64,000 bases of DNA, taken from positions 5,580,001 to 5,644,000 of the forward strand of contig NZ_AP022579.1 in the NCBI RefSeq assembly GCF_010731295.1, written 5' to 3'. Shown here piece after piece: positions 8,417 to 19,196 of this stretch; position 1 is the first letter of the stretch, and every line of letters begins with the position of its first letter. The notes beneath the pieces are model-generated. The model was not told the DNA's origin and ran no database searches. It worked only from the letters and a program-made list of their open reading frames with translations. Source of the stretch: Mycolicibacterium boenickei. GTDB lineage: Bacteria > Actinomycetota > Actinomycetes > Mycobacteriales > Mycobacteriaceae. The position numbers and the translations under genes are program-made.

Positions 8417-9121
8417 ATGCCAAGTGCGTCGAGCAATCCCCTTGCGGTGCTGTTCGACGTCGACGGAACGCTCGTCGACTCGAACTACCTTCACGTGCAC
8501 GCCTGGGCCCAGGCGTTCCGCGAGGAGAACATCGACGTGGAGTCCTGGCGAATACATCGCAGTATCGGCATGGACGGCAGCACCCTCGTGAGGACTCTGT
8601 CCGGGAACGCCAGTGATGCTGTGCAGCAACGGCTCAAGGACCGGCACAGCAGCCTCTACAGAGACAGCGCGGACCTGATCGTCCGACTTCCCGGGGCCCG
8701 CGACTTGCTACACCAACTCGCCGAGAACGGGGTGCGGATCGTGCTGGCCAGTTCCGCACCTGAAGACGAACTCGCCATCACCCGAAAGATTCTCGACAGC
8801 GACGACGCCATCGCGGCGGCAACGTCATCGAGGGACGTGGACACCGCCAAGCCCGACCCTGGCATCGTCGAGGTGGCCCTCGAACGCGCCGGCGTATCCG
8901 CCGGTCGGGCGGTCTTCGTCGGTGACGCGGTGTGGGACGGGGAAGCCGCCACCCGCGCCGGGGTGCCCTTCATCGGTCTGCGATGCGGTGGCGTTGCCGA
9001 CTCTGAGCTCGAAAAGGCCGGTGCGCAGGGAATTTTCGACGATCCGCGCGACCTGCTCCAGCACTTGGAGAGCTCTGTCATCGGCGCTCGAATCAGCGAG
9101 GCTGTCCAACGGGCGAAGTGA
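8417..9121 (+). CDS. HAD superfamily hydrolase (beta-phosphoglucomutase/PGP-like)
   Basis: 234 residues with all HAD motifs: motif I LFDVDGTLVDSN (nucleophile and acid-base Asp), motif II VLASSAP, a Lys in DTAKPDPGIVEVAL, and motif IV FVGDAVWDGEAA. A helical cap (residues about 20-90) makes it subclass I, like phosphoglycolate phosphatase or beta-phosphoglucomutase. It probably removes phosphate from a small sugar phosphate or similar metabolite; the substrate cannot be read from the sequence. ATG 8417 starts directly before the conserved core, whereas the frame back to 8384 adds unrelated residues. It follows the antiporter by 51 bp on the same strand and could be cotranscribed. Confidence 0.85.
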   Translation: MPSASSNPLAVLFDVDGTLVDSNYLHVHAWAQAFREENIDVESWRIHRSIGMDGSTLVRTLSGNASDAVQQRLKDRHSSLYRDSADLIVRLPGARDLLHQLAENGVRIVLASSAPEDELAITRKILDSDDAIAAATSSRDVDTAKPDPGIVEVALERAGVSAGRAVFVGDAVWDGEAATRAGVPFIGLRCGGVADSELEKAGAQGIFDDPRDLLQHLESSVIGARISEAVQRAK

Positions 9122-9153
9122 GCGCGGTGGGCGCGTCGACTTGACCATTCACA

Positions 9154-9169
9154 TCGAACGTGTGTTCTA
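9154..9169. promoter_or_regulatory. Candidate LexA (SOS) box TCGAAC-GTGT-GTTCTA
   Basis: Matches the mycobacterial LexA consensus TCGAAC-N4-GTTCGA at 11 of 12 defined bases. It overlaps a TAATAT -10-like element (9168-9173), as expected for a repressor site, and lies 55 bp before the GTG of the Ala/Lys-rich protein. A TTGACC (9141-9146) is upstream but spaced 21 bp from TAATAT. Confidence 0.55.
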
Positions 9170-9223
9170 ATATCTGCGACCGCCAGCCCGCCCAGCGCAA
9201 GCGATGCTTAGAAGGAGTTCGTC

Positions 9224-9679
9224 GTGACGATGACTGTAGACACTCAGGCGCCAGAAACGTTGACCATCGACGCCGACACTCCCGACGCATTGACCTCCCC
9301 GGCCGAGAGCACACCCGAGAGCAACGCGCCCGCCTCCGAAGCGCCCGCCTCCGAAGCGCCTGCCGACGACAAGCCCAAGAAAGCGCCGGCCAAAAAGGCA
9401 CCGGGCAAGAAAGCCAAGACCATCGAGCTGACCCTGACTGTCACGGGTACCGCCGACGGCGAATGGCACGCAGAACTCAAGCAGGGCACCACCTACCTGG
9501 CCCGCAACGTGGCGGTCGCAGCCGCCGCGGTCTCGCGCGCAGCCAAGGAGCTGCACGAGGACCTCTCCACGCCCATCGACGAAGTCATCGAGGAGGCCCG
9601 CTCACAGCAGGCCGCCAAGGTGGCCGCGCTCGAAGCCGAACTCGAAGCTGCGCGAAAAGTGTTGTCCGACTTGGAGTGA
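9224..9679 (+). CDS. Ala/Lys-rich protein with coiled C-terminus (DUF6319-like)
   Basis: 151 residues with three zones. Residues 1-45 are acidic and rich in Thr, Pro, Ala and Glu, including a PASEA repeat. Residues 46-65 hold histone-like lysine/alanine repeats (KPKKAPAKKAPGKKAK). The rest is a compact domain (IELTLTVTGTADGEWHAELKQGT) ending in a helix likely to coil (AAKVAALEAELEAARKVL). I believe this matches DUF6319, whose function I do not know. The lysine repeats resemble the tails of mycobacterial HupB and would suit DNA or RNA binding. GTG 9224 has AAGGAG 6 nt upstream. A LexA-like box precedes the gene. Confidence 0.75.
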   Translation: MTMTVDTQAPETLTIDADTPDALTSPAESTPESNAPASEAPASEAPADDKPKKAPAKKAPGKKAKTIELTLTVTGTADGEWHAELKQGTTYLARNVAVAAAAVSRAAKELHEDLSTPIDEVIEEARSQQAAKVAALEAELEAARKVLSDLE

Positions 9680-9755
9680 GGTCGGCATTGCCATCGGGCG
9701 GCCATGTTCGAACCGGCCCGGTCCGGGGTTGCGGAGGCCGCACAACTGTTCATCT

Positions 9756-9786
9756 GGCCGATCGTCAAGTTTTTTGACGATCGGCC
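9756..9786. terminator. Strong hairpin between convergent genes (first)
   Basis: Perfect 13-bp arms, GGCCGATCGTCAA and its complement, around a GTTTT loop. It lies in the gap between the convergent DUF6319-like and DUF732 genes. There is no long T tract after the stem, so it may be a non-canonical terminator, as is common in mycobacteria. Confidence 0.6.
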
Positions 9787-9828
9787 GTGAACGGTGTGCC
9801 GGAGGGCCCGCCACGTGAATTGGCCTCT

Positions 9829-9857
9829 CCGACTTGAAGTGAGGCACTTCAAGTCGG
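9829..9857. terminator. Strong hairpin between convergent genes (second)
   Basis: Perfect 12-bp arms, CCGACTTGAAGT and its complement, around GAGGC. It is 16 bp from the stop of the DUF732 gene and probably ends that transcript. Like the first hairpin it lacks a T tract. Confidence 0.6.
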
Positions 9858-9873
9858 CCAGAACCGCCTTTCG

Positions 9874-10188
9874 TCAGGGCGCGGGCGCGAGCGTGTCCGG
9901 ACACAACTCATGCTGTGCGGCCTCCACCATCTGAGGATTTGCCCAGCCGACCAACTCCCACGACATCAGGACGTTTTCGGGCGTTGAACCCCCGTAGCGG
10001 AGCTTGTCGCAGATGGTACGACCGAGCGTCAGCAAGGATGTCGTGGGCAAGAGTTGGGGCCCCAGCGCCGCCAGGTAACTCCGCTCATCGGCGTGAGCGC
10101 TTCCCGGCACCACCATCGCTACGGACGCGAAACTTGCTGCGACGGCGATCGATAGCTTGATGCGGCGGCTGACCGCTTGGCTTTTCAC
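9874..10188 (-). CDS. Small secreted DUF732 protein
   Basis: 104 residues. The N-terminus is a Sec signal (RRIKLSIAVAASFASVAMVVPGSAHA, with cleavage likely after AHA). The mature part has the DUF732 layout: YLAALGPQLLP, LLTLGRTICDKLRYGGSTPENVL and a second Cys in AAQHELCPDTL, so one disulfide is likely. Mycobacteria carry many such small exported proteins; their role is unknown. It is a single gene, convergent with the DUF6319-like gene, and the tRNA-Ala gene lies upstream on the same strand. An imperfect inverted repeat (CCAATCAGA at 10207-10215 and TCTGACTGG about 27 bp later) lies in its upstream region. Confidence 0.85.
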   Translation of the reverse strand: MKSQAVSRRIKLSIAVAASFASVAMVVPGSAHADERSYLAALGPQLLPTTSLLTLGRTICDKLRYGGSTPENVLMSWELVGWANPQMVEAAQHELCPDTLAPAP

Positions 10189-10470
10189 GAGCGGAACGGT
10201 ACCGGTCCAATCAGACTTCTCTGTGGCTTTTCAACTAATAATCTGACTGGATCGTCAATTTTGTGATTGAGCGACGGCCACTTGCCTCACGCAATGGCCG
10301 GCACCCATCCCGGATCTGCGCTCATGTAGCCCATGAAGGTCGAATCGTGGGTGTCGTCCGTCAACGTCGAGCGCGAAGTGGTCGCGAGGCCGAGGTAGGT
10401 CGACGAAACCCACTCACACGCTGGTGGCGAACGTGGAAAATTCGACTGGACTCCAACCCGCCAGCAAACC
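10189..10470. other. Intergenic stretch upstream of the DUF732 gene
   Basis: No convincing gene is present. The left end carries the presumed DUF732 promoter and an AT-rich patch near 10230-10265 with the imperfect inverted repeat. The remainder up to the tRNA terminator shows no feature I can support. Confidence 0.5.
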
Positions 10471-10506
10471 AAAAAACCCGCCCCGACCGAAGTCAGAGCG
10501 GGTTTT
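10471..10506 (-). terminator. Rho-independent terminator of tRNA-Ala
   Basis: AAAACCCGC/GCGGGTTTT arms, read on the minus strand just past the tRNA 3' end and ending in a T run (AAAAAA on the plus strand). It is a textbook intrinsic terminator shape. Confidence 0.8.
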
Positions 10507-10513
10507 CCAAACG

Positions 10514-10586
10514 TGGAGCTAAGGGGATTCGAACCCCTGACCCCCACACTGCCAGTGTGGTGCGCTACCAACTGCGCCATAGCCCC
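10514..10586 (-). tRNA. tRNA-Ala (anticodon GGC)
   Basis: 73 nt with GGGGCTA/TAGCTCC acceptor arms, the D-arm GCGCAGTTGGTAGCGC, an anticodon stem CCACA/TGTGG with loop CTGGCAG (anticodon GGC at 10553-10551), and a T-arm with GGTTCGAATCC. The CCA end is not encoded. A long frame over it is only the usual artefact of a tRNA. Confidence 0.96.
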
Positions 10587-10641
10587 GTTTGTCGTGCCCC
10601 ACGAAGTTACACCACCGCTACCCCAGGTTCAAAATCGCTGC

Positions 10642-11900
10642 TCAGGGGACCTCTCCACCGGCCTCCGGGCCCAGCGCGCGGGCCGGAGTGTGCTCTGCGG
10701 AGGGCCGTCCGCGGGTCTCCGGAGCGAAGATCCAGCCCACGGCGGCGACCAGCAGGATCACCCCGCTGATCACGAAGGCCCACGAGAACGACAGGTACTG
10801 CGCGATCAGCCCCACCAGCAGTGAACCGCCGACCGATCCGACGTCGGCCATCATCTGGAACGTCGCCACTGCGGTGCCGCCGCGGGCCTTGTTGCCGATG
10901 ATGTCGGCCACCGCGGCCTGCTGTGGCGCGGTGAAGATTCCGGTCGAGAAGCCGGCGATGTAGGCGCTCACCAGAAACAGCGTCAGCCCGTCGGTGAACC
11001 CGACCATCACGGTCGATATCCCGGCCGCGGTGAGCCCGACGATCAGCAGCACCCGTCGCCCCACCCGGTCGGACAGGTAGCCGCTGGGGATCACCGCGGA
11101 CACATTGCCGACGGCGAAGGTGGCCAGCGCCAGGCCCGCCATCCCAGGACCGCGATGGAGCACGTCGACGATGAACAACGGCACCAAGGCAATTCGGAGC
11201 CCGAAGGCCGACCAGCCGGTGGCGAAGTTCGACAACAGCGCTGCCCGGTAGGCGGAGTTGCGCAGCGCGGTGCGCACGGTCACCTTCGGGCCTTCGTCCG
11301 GGGCGGGCGCGGCCAGCGACGAGTGGCGCAGGCTGATGAACACCACCGCGGCGGCCACCAACAGGGCGGCGCCGTAGATCACGAACGGTGCGTTCAGGCC
11401 GAGCCCAGCGGTGAGGCTGCCGAGGACCGGCCCACCGACCGACCCGACCAGGAACGCCGAGGAGAACATGCCGGCCACCCGGCCGCGGGCGTCCTCCGGG
11501 CTCACGCGGATCATCAGGCCCAGGGCTGAGACGAAGAACATCGTCGACCCGACACCGCCCAGCGACCGGAACAACAACAGCTGCCAATACGTCTGCGCGA
11601 ACGCGCAGGCACCCGTGGTGACGGCAACGATCAGCAGGCCCCACACATAGATCCGGCGCTCCCCCAGCCGCTGGATCAAGATGCCGGTGGCCGGCGCGAA
11701 ACACAGCCTCATCAGCGCGAACGCGGTGATGACGAAGGTCGCGGCGCTGATGCTGACGCCGAAGTGCCGCGCATAGGCCGGCAGCACGGGCGCCACCACG
11801 CCGTAGCCGAGCGCGATGACCGCGTTGGCGACGATCAGGACCCAGACTTCACCAGGCAGCTTCGACTTGGTGACGCTCTGACAGTCGTCCTCCGTAAGGC

Positions 11901-11904
<4 letters not shown>
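10642..11904 (-). CDS. Major facilitator superfamily transporter (drug efflux type)
   Basis: 420 residues with twelve predicted helices in two halves. The MFS motif A region between helices 2 and 3 is present ([16 protein letters not shown]) and recurs in the second half ([16 protein letters not shown]). [30 protein letters not shown] and GSVGGPVLG are like motifs of proton-coupled multidrug exporters. The substrate is unknown. Its GTG start overlaps the TGA of pgm (GTGA), so translation is probably coupled and the two share a transcript. This is an odd pairing of a transporter with a central sugar enzyme, which might hint at a sugar-related substrate, but the sequence does not show it. Confidence 0.88.
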
Positions 11905-13535
<1,631 letters not shown>

Positions 13536-13605
13536 GGACCCGATTGTGCTCCGGAACGGATGTCGATGCCCGGCACTCGCACACCAGACGCCATACTTTT
13601 ACTTC

Positions 13606-14004
13606 ATGTTTGGCCATGACCCCCGAGAATTGGCCGCGGTTTTCGTCGGCGGCGCCGTGGGCACCCTCGCCCGCGCCGGCCTGGCTGTGCTGGCGGCACC
13701 TCAACCCGGACATTGGCCGTGGCCGACGTTCATCGTGAACATCGTCGGCGCGTTTCTGCTGGGGTACTTCACCACGCGGCTGCTGGAACGACTGCCGGTG
13801 TCCAGTTACCGCCGGCCACTGTTGGGCACCGGCGTGTGCGGCGGGTTGACCACGTTCTCCACGATGCAGGTCGAGACGGTGACGATGCTCGAGCACGGAA
13901 ACTGGGCGTTGGCGGCGGGCTATACCGCGGCCAGCATCGCCGCCGGTCTGCTCGCGGTGGCGATCGCGACCGCGATGGTGCGCCGGGCCGCGGTGCGCGG
14001 ATGA
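13606..14004 (+). CDS. crcB: Fluoride channel subunit FluC/CrcB, first copy
   Basis: 132 residues with four helices. Fluc landmarks are [12 protein letters not shown] (helix 1), [17 protein letters not shown] with the pore Asn, and [15 protein letters not shown] with the Na+-binding and Phe-box region. Fluc proteins form dual-topology dimers that export F-; in actinobacteria two different subunits form a heterodimer. ATG 13606 is chosen because it starts at [23 protein letters not shown] element (13594-13599) about 7 nt upstream would give a leaderless mRNA. I looked for a fluoride riboswitch before the gene and do not see one. The stop overlaps the start of the second subunit (ATGA). Confidence 0.92.
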   Translation: MFGHDPRELAAVFVGGAVGTLARAGLAVLAAPQPGHWPWPTFIVNIVGAFLLGYFTTRLLERLPVSSYRRPLLGTGVCGGLTTFSTMQVETVTMLEHGNWALAAGYTAASIAAGLLAVAIATAMVRRAAVRG

Positions 14005-14369
14005 CGACCGTGATGGTGTGGACCGGCGTCCTGCTGCTGGGCGGCGTCGGGGCGGTCTGCCGGTTCCTGCTCGACCGCGCGGTGTCCGCCCGGCACACCC
14101 GGGGGTTCCCGTTCGGCACCCTGGCGGTCAACCTCAGCGGCGCATTCCTGCTCGGGTTCCTGGGCGGCCTGGCCCTGGACCGGCACGCCGCACTGTTGGC
14201 CGGTACCGCATTCGTCGGTTCCTATACGACGTTCTCCACCTGGATGTTGGAGACGCAACGGCTGGGCGAGGAGCGCCGGATCGGGCCCGCGGTGAGCAAT
14301 ATCGTCGTCAGCGTGGCGCTCGGCCTGGTCGCGGCGTGGCTGGGCATGTCGGTGGGAGGCCGGTTGTGA
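14001..14369 (+). CDS. crcB: Fluoride channel subunit FluC/CrcB, second copy
   Basis: 122 residues, four helices, with the same family features: [32 protein letters not shown] (pore Asn) and [18 protein letters not shown] (TTFS, Phe box). Its ATG overlaps the stop of the first crcB by 4 bp, and its own TGA overlaps the GTG of the DUF190 gene, so all three are translationally coupled. Paired short CrcB subunits are expected to assemble as a heterodimeric fluoride exporter in the plasma membrane. The order matches Rv3069-Rv3070. Confidence 0.92.
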   Translation: MTTVMVWTGVLLLGGVGAVCRFLLDRAVSARHTRGFPFGTLAVNLSGAFLLGFLGGLALDRHAALLAGTAFVGSYTTFSTWMLETQRLGEERRIGPAVSNIVVSVALGLVAAWLGMSVGGRL

Positions 14370-15439
14370 CCACCACCGATTACCTCAAGCTGACCGCGTA
14401 CTTCGCCGAGCGGCTCCGCCACGAGCAACGCTTCGTCGCCGATGCGCTGTTGGACCTGTACGGCGAAAGCGACATCGCGATCAGCGTGATGCTGCGCGGG
14501 ATCTCCAGCTTCGGCCCACACCATCACCTGCGCACCGACGAGACGCTGAGCGCCTCGGAGGATCCCCCGATCGCCATCGCCGCCGTCGATGCCGCAGACA
14601 AGATCTCCGGACTGGCCGAACAGACCGTGGCGCTGATCCCCCGTGGCCTGATCACCGTGGAACGCGCCCAACTGATCCGCCGCGAGTCGCCCGCGCCGAC
14701 CGTGACCGACACCTGCAAGCTGACCGTGTACGTCGGCCGTCATCAGCGGATCCGTGGCGTGCCGGCCTACCGCGCGGTGTGCGATCTGCTGCACCGGCGC
14801 GGTTTCGCGGGAGCGACCGTGTTCCTCGGGGTCGATGGCACCGCGCACGGCCGGCGTCGACGCGCCGCGTTCTTCAGCCGCAACACCGAAGTACCGCTCA
14901 TGATCATCGGACTGGGCACCGGGGCGCAGGTGAACGCCGTGCTGGGTGAGCTCACCGAACTTCTGGAGAACAACCCGCTGTTCACCGTGGAGCGCGCGCA
15001 GCTGTGTAAGCAGGACGGTCAACTGCTGGCCCGTCCTGCCGAGCTTCCGGACACCGATGCCCAGGGCCTGCCGCTGTGGCAGAAGCTGATGGTGCACACC
15101 TCCGAGACCGCGCACCACGACGGTGTCCCCGTCCACCGGGCGATCGTCCGCAGGCTGATGCAGACGGGCGCGGCAGGAGGTGCCACCGTGCTGCGCGCGG
15201 TGTGGGGGTTCAGCGGCCACGACAAGCCGCACGGGGACCGGCTGTTTCAATTCGGACGGCAGGTGCCGGTGACGACCATCGTGGTGGACACCCCGCGCCG
15301 GATCGCGGGAGCCTTCGAGATCATCGATGAAATCACCCGCGAGAGCGGTGTGGTGAGCGCCGAGATGGTGCCTTCGGCAACAGTTGTCGACGCCGGACGC
15401 CGACACGGCGGGACCGGTCTGGCGCGCTTCAGTTATTGA
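14366..15439 (+). CDS. DUF190 protein with three tandem repeats
   Basis: 357 residues, starting at GTG 14366 within the stop of crcB. Three copies of the DUF190 unit can be read. The first begins DYLKLTAYFAERLRH, the second CKLTVYVGRHQRIRGVPAYRAVCDLL and the third WQKLMVHTSETAHHDGVPVHRAIVRRL; each has a later RG or GGATVxxxVxGF stretch and a PVxxxxxxT strand. Units one and two both end with LITVERAQL or LFTVERAQL. DUF190 is a ferredoxin-like, PII-like small domain that often neighbours fluc genes; its exact job is unknown. The coupling suggests a sensor or regulator of fluoride export. The M. tuberculosis counterpart is Rv3071. Confidence 0.88.
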   Translation: MTTTDYLKLTAYFAERLRHEQRFVADALLDLYGESDIAISVMLRGISSFGPHHHLRTDETLSASEDPPIAIAAVDAADKISGLAEQTVALIPRGLITVERAQLIRRESPAPTVTDTCKLTVYVGRHQRIRGVPAYRAVCDLLHRRGFAGATVFLGVDGTAHGRRRRAAFFSRNTEVPLMIIGLGTGAQVNAVLGELTELLENNPLFTVERAQLCKQDGQLLARPAELPDTDAQGLPLWQKLMVHTSETAHHDGVPVHRAIVRRLMQTGAAGGATVLRAVWGFSGHDKPHGDRLFQFGRQVPVTTIVVDTPRRIAGAFEIIDEITRESGVVSAEMVPSATVVDAGRRHGGTGLARFSY

Positions 15440-15451
15440 TTTCACAGGCGT

Positions 15452-15470
15452 CTGGGTAAGGCTAGCCTAT
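15452..15470 (+). promoter_or_regulatory. IdeR iron box before mbtL
   Basis: CTGGGTAAGGCTAGCCTAT matches the IdeR consensus (TTAGGTTAGGCTAACCTAA) at 14 of 19 positions, including the central GGCTA and CC. It lies 30 bp before the mbtL ATG. Fe2+-bound IdeR should repress the operon when iron is plentiful. Confidence 0.75.
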
Positions 15471-15499
15471 CTTTCCTCTGCCGTGTACCGTGCCACCCC

Positions 15500-15769
15500 A
15501 TGCAGTCGACAACACCCGAAGCGGTCAGCGCCGCCCTCACCGAGATCCTTCGCGACGACATGAACGTCGATGTCCGCCGGGTGACCAGGGAATCCCGACT
15601 CATCGACGACGTCGGCCTGGACTCGGTGGCGTTCGCCGTCGGCATGGTGGCGATCGAGGACAAGCTCGGGGTTGCCCTGTCCGAAGAGGACCTGCTCAGC
15701 TGCGACACCGTCGGCGATCTCGAGGCGGCCATCCTGGCGAAAGTGCCTGCCGCACAGAGCAGCCAGTGA
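15500..15769 (+). CDS. mbtL: Mycobactin acyl carrier protein MbtL
   Basis: 89 residues, the size of a free-standing acyl carrier protein. The phosphopantetheine site is VGLDSVAF (Ser in DS), preceded by LIDDVGLD and followed by the typical helix [17 protein letters not shown]. In mycobactin synthesis MbtL carries the long acyl chain loaded by MbtM, dehydrogenated by MbtN and transferred to lysine by MbtK; the four genes lie together here as in Rv1344-1347c. Its stop overlaps the GTG of mbtM (GTGA). An iron box lies directly upstream, so expression should rise in low iron. Confidence 0.92.
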   Translation: MQSTTPEAVSAALTEILRDDMNVDVRRVTRESRLIDDVGLDSVAFAVGMVAIEDKLGVALSEEDLLSCDTVGDLEAAILAKVPAAQSSQ

Positions 15770-17340
15770 GTGTGCTGGCCACGGCGCTCGCCGCGTCGCT
15801 GACCACCACCGACGCCGACCTCGTGGTCTACGACCTCGAGACCCGCGACTGGACGCGCCATCCGTGGGGGCAGGTATACGCGCGCGCCGAGAACGTCGCC
15901 GAACAGATCGGCCAGGACGGTTCGACGGCAGTCGGTGTGGTCGGTGAGCCCACCGTTGAGAGCATCGCGGCGGTCCTCGGCGCAGTTCTGGCCGGTGCAG
16001 CCGTGTCCGTGCTGCCCGGCCCGATCCGGGGCGCAGATGCCGACACCTGGGCGCAATCCACCGTGAACCGATTCGCCGGAATCGGCGTGGGTACCGTGTT
16101 CAGCCACGGCGGCTACCTGGAGCTGCTACGGACGGTCGCGACCCCGCTGAAGATCCACGACGACGCCGTCGTCGCGCACGCTCAACGCTCCACCACACTG
16201 CCGCTGGGAACCGGCCGGTTCGCCGTATTGCAGGGCACCGCCGGCTCGACCGGCACGCCCCGCACCGCGCAGCTGACGCCGGCGGCGGTACTGGCCAACC
16301 TTCGTGGGCTCAGCGAGCGGATCAGCTTGTCGCACAGCGATATCGGATGCTCGTGGCTGCCGTTGTACCACGACATGGGACTGACCTTCCTGCTGGCCGG
16401 AGCGCTCGGCGGCATCGAGGTGTGGCAGGCCCCGACCATCGCATTCGCGGCCTCACCGTTCAGCTGGGTGCGCTGGCTGACCGAGAGCCGCGCCAGCCTG
16501 ACCGCCGCACCGAACATGGCTTACGGCCTGATCGGCAAGTACTCCAAACGCCTGACCGATCTGGACCTGTCGGCGGTTCGGTTCGCGCTCAACGGAGGCG
16601 AGCCGGTGGATTGCGAGGCGACCATCCGGTTCGGAACCGAGCTGTCGCGCTTCGGATTCAATCCCGGCGCCCTGTCACCGTCGTACGGGATGGCCGAATC
16701 ATCTTGTGCGGTCACCGTTCCCGTACCCGGGCTCGGGGTGGTGCTGGACGAGATCACCGTCACCACGGACGCCGGATCCCACCAGCAGCAACTCGCGGTC
16801 CTCGGTGACGCCATCCCCGGGATGGAAGTGCGCCTGCGGCCCAGCGAGGACAACGCGGGCATCGTCGGCCGCGAGGTGGGCGAGGTGGAAATCCGCGGCA
16901 CGTCGATGATGTCGGGCTACCTCGGCCAGACGGCTCTGAACCCCGGCGACTGGTTCGCCACCGGCGATCTCGGCTATTTCGTCGACGGCGGCCTGGTGGT
17001 GTGCGGGCGCACCAAGGAACTGATCACGGTGGCCGGGCGCAACATCTTCCCCACCGAGATCGAGCGGGTTGCCGCTCAGGTCAAGGGTGTTCGCGAAGGC
17101 GCCGTCGTGGCCGTGGGCGCCGGCGAGAAATCGGTGCGCTCCGGCCTGGTGATCGCGGCGGAGTTCCGTGGAACTGACGAGGCCGGGGCCCGCAGCCAGG
17201 TGATCCAGCAGGTGGCATCCGAGTGCGGCATCGTGCCCGCCGACGTGGTGTTCCTGACGCCGGGGTCACTCCCCCGCACCTCCTCGGGCAAGCTGCGCCG
17301 CCTGGAGGTCAAACGACAATTGGAGGCAGCGAAGTCATGA
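15766..17340 (+). CDS. mbtM: Fatty acyl-AMP ligase MbtM (FadD33-type) for mycobactin
   Basis: 524 residues of the ANL adenylating family. Motif A3 is [16 protein letters not shown], followed by [11 protein letters not shown] (A5), [10 protein letters not shown] (A7) and the C-terminal [16 protein letters not shown] with the catalytic Lys (A10). It activates a fatty acid with ATP and loads it on MbtL. The GTG 15766 start overlaps the mbtL stop; a second GTG lies 6 bp on. FAAL enzymes often carry an insertion that favours acyl-AMP transfer to an ACP; the position in the mbt-2 cluster supports that choice over a CoA ligase. It is coupled to mbtN by ATGA. Confidence 0.92.
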   Translation: MSVLATALAASLTTTDADLVVYDLETRDWTRHPWGQVYARAENVAEQIGQDGSTAVGVVGEPTVESIAAVLGAVLAGAAVSVLPGPIRGADADTWAQSTVNRFAGIGVGTVFSHGGYLELLRTVATPLKIHDDAVVAHAQRSTTLPLGTGRFAVLQGTAGSTGTPRTAQLTPAAVLANLRGLSERISLSHSDIGCSWLPLYHDMGLTFLLAGALGGIEVWQAPTIAFAASPFSWVRWLTESRASLTAAPNMAYGLIGKYSKRLTDLDLSAVRFALNGGEPVDCEATIRFGTELSRFGFNPGALSPSYGMAESSCAVTVPVPGLGVVLDEITVTTDAGSHQQQLAVLGDAIPGMEVRLRPSEDNAGIVGREVGEVEIRGTSMMSGYLGQTALNPGDWFATGDLGYFVDGGLVVCGRTKELITVAGRNIFPTEIERVAAQVKGVREGAVVAVGAGEKSVRSGLVIAAEFRGTDEAGARSQVIQQVASECGIVPADVVFLTPGSLPRTSSGKLRRLEVKRQLEAAKS

Positions 17341-18506
17341 GCACGCCCACGCCGGCGCCGGCCACCACGTCGCTCGAGGAGTACCGCGACCTGCTGGATC
17401 GGGTGTTCGACGAGCAGGTCAAGGCCTGGACCGCCGAAGCCGAAGAGACCGAGAGCTTTCCGCGCTCGCTCATCGAGCATCTCGGCCGCAACGGGGTGTT
17501 CAGCGAGAAGTGGGGCGACGGGCAGCAACCCGATGTGGCCAAGCTGGTCGAACTGGCCCTCGCGCTGGGACGGACCGGGTCTTCGGGCATCGGTGTGGGT
17601 GTCAGCCTGCACGATTCGGCGATCGCCCTGCTACGTCGCTTCGGCAAATCGGACCATCTCCGCACCATCTGCGAGCAGGCCATCCGCGGTGAAGCCGTGC
17701 TGTGCATCGCGGCCTCCGAGGAATCCGGGGGTTCGGACCTGCAGATCGTGGAGACCGAAGTCCGCACGGCCCGCGACGGATTCGAGATAAAGGGCATCAA
17801 GAAGTTCGTCTCCCTGTCGACGATCGCCGATCACATCATGGTGGTTGCCCGCAACGTCGACCACGATCCGACCAGCCGGCACGGCAACGTCGTCGTCATC
17901 GCGGTCCCGACGTCGGCGGTCGAGATCCAGACGCCCTACCGCAAGGTCGGCAACGGGCCGCTGGCCACGGCCGCCGTGCACATCGACACGTGGGTGCCCA
18001 CCGATCATCTGGTGGCGCGGGCCGGCACCGGGCTGGCAGCGATCTCCTGGGGCCTGGCCCACGAGCGCATGTCGATCGCCGGACAGGTCGCCGCCGGATC
18101 GCAGCGGATCCTGGGAATCACATTGGCGCGCATGATGAAACGCCGGCAGTTCGGTCACACCCTCTACGAGCACCAGGCACTGCGGATGCGGATCGCCGAT
18201 CTGCAGGCCCGCGTCGATCTGCTGCGTTACGCACTGGCCGGGGCGGCGACGCAGGGCAAGCTCGATCTCCGGGCTGCCGCGGCCTTCAAGGTGACCGCGG
18301 CGCGGTTGGGCGAAGAGGTGGCATCGGAGTGCATGCACATCTTCGGCGGCTCAGGCTATCTCGTCGACGAGACGCCGCTGGGCAAGTGGTGGCGCGACAT
18401 GAAGCTGGCCCGCGTCGGCGGCGGCACCGATGAGGTGCTGTGGGAGCTGGTGGCCGCGGCGATGAAGCCCGATTACGACGGCTACGCCGAATTCGCCGGA
18501 GCCTGA
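17337..18506 (+). CDS. mbtN: Acyl-ACP dehydrogenase MbtN (FadE14-type)
   Basis: 389 residues with the acyl-CoA dehydrogenase fold: [21 protein letters not shown] at the FAD/substrate loop, [43 protein letters not shown], and [26 protein letters not shown] near the end. It introduces the cis double bond in the acyl chain of mycobactin while that chain is bound to MbtL. The terminal segment reads [13 protein letters not shown] in place of the EGT-type motif of beta-oxidation enzymes, in keeping with an ACP-specific enzyme. The ATG overlaps the mbtM TGA. It converges on mbtK with 13 bp between. Confidence 0.9.
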   Translation: MSTPTPAPATTSLEEYRDLLDRVFDEQVKAWTAEAEETESFPRSLIEHLGRNGVFSEKWGDGQQPDVAKLVELALALGRTGSSGIGVGVSLHDSAIALLRRFGKSDHLRTICEQAIRGEAVLCIAASEESGGSDLQIVETEVRTARDGFEIKGIKKFVSLSTIADHIMVVARNVDHDPTSRHGNVVVIAVPTSAVEIQTPYRKVGNGPLATAAVHIDTWVPTDHLVARAGTGLAAISWGLAHERMSIAGQVAAGSQRILGITLARMMKRRQFGHTLYEHQALRMRIADLQARVDLLRYALAGAATQGKLDLRAAAAFKVTAARLGEEVASECMHIFGGSGYLVDETPLGKWWRDMKLARVGGGTDEVLWELVAAAMKPDYDGYAEFAGA

Positions 18507-18519
18507 ACCGATTCTCCGG

Positions 18520-19170
18520 TTACCCGGCGGCGCCGAAGGCGTCGTCGGGTGTGCGCGGCAGCGCATAGAGGGCCATCCGCCGGTTGGACATCTGGTGCTC
18601 GCCCAGGAACTCGCATCCGGCCCATTCGCACACCCGCCGGGCGCCGGCATTTCGATGATCCGGATCGAACATGACCCTCCGGCAGTTCGGTTCGAGTTCG
18701 AACACGTTGGCCACGATGCGCGGCAACAGGATCGGGCCGATTCCGCGGTTGACGAATCTGAGATCGGCAATCGCGGCGTGCATGCCGATGTCATGCGGAT
18801 CGGCGGCATAGCGGGGCGCGATGGAATCCTTGGCCGCCCGATACAGCTCGATGTAGCCGACAGGCTTGCCGCGGAAGCTCGCGATGAACGGCCGCGAGTA
18901 CTGACCGTCGAGCTGAGCCTGCAGGTATCGGCGCCAGCGCTCCGGCTCCCAGTCGTACTCCCAGGCTTCCACCAGGTGCGGACGGTTCATCCATTCCGAC
19001 ACCAGCTCGGCGTCGGCGTCGGCGTCGGCGACCCGGATGTCGTACGGCTCGGCCAGCACGGGGGTGGGCGGAGCGTCGACGGCGCGCACCTGGTCGGTGA
19101 TGTCAGTCAGCTCGCGCTTGAGTACGGCGGCCCCGGGCAAGTCAGTCACGTCGGTATCGATATCGCTCAT
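18520..19170 (-). CDS. mbtK: Lysine N6-acyltransferase MbtK (mycobactin)
   Basis: 216 residues of the GNAT fold, close in size to Rv1347c. It moves the long acyl chain from MbtL to the epsilon amino group of the mycobactin lysine. Recognisable segments are [19 protein letters not shown] (substrate side), [48 protein letters not shown] (acyl-carrier binding region) and [25 protein letters not shown], the common end of siderophore acyltransferases. It is transcribed toward mbtN, the reverse of the other three, as in M. tuberculosis, and has its own iron box upstream. Confidence 0.93.
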   Translation of the reverse strand: MSDIDTDVTDLPGAAVLKRELTDITDQVRAVDAPPTPVLAEPYDIRVADADADAELVSEWMNRPHLVEAWEYDWEPERWRRYLQAQLDGQYSRPFIASFRGKPVGYIELYRAAKDSIAPRYAADPHDIGMHAAIADLRFVNRGIGPILLPRIVANVFELEPNCRRVMFDPDHRNAGARRVCEWAGCEFLGEHQMSNRRMALYALPRTPDDAFGAAG

Positions 19171-19196
19171 TTGAGCGCCGAGCCTACCGTAGCGAG

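Noticed and set aside
10287..10580. Minus-strand frame beginning MAQLVAHHTGSVGVRGSNPL
   Set aside because: This is the familiar artefact of translating a tRNA gene; the tRNA-Ala lies there.
13536..13605. Possible fluoride riboswitch upstream of crcB
   Set aside because: The conserved stem and pseudoknot bases were not found; the leader looks too short, probably leaderless.
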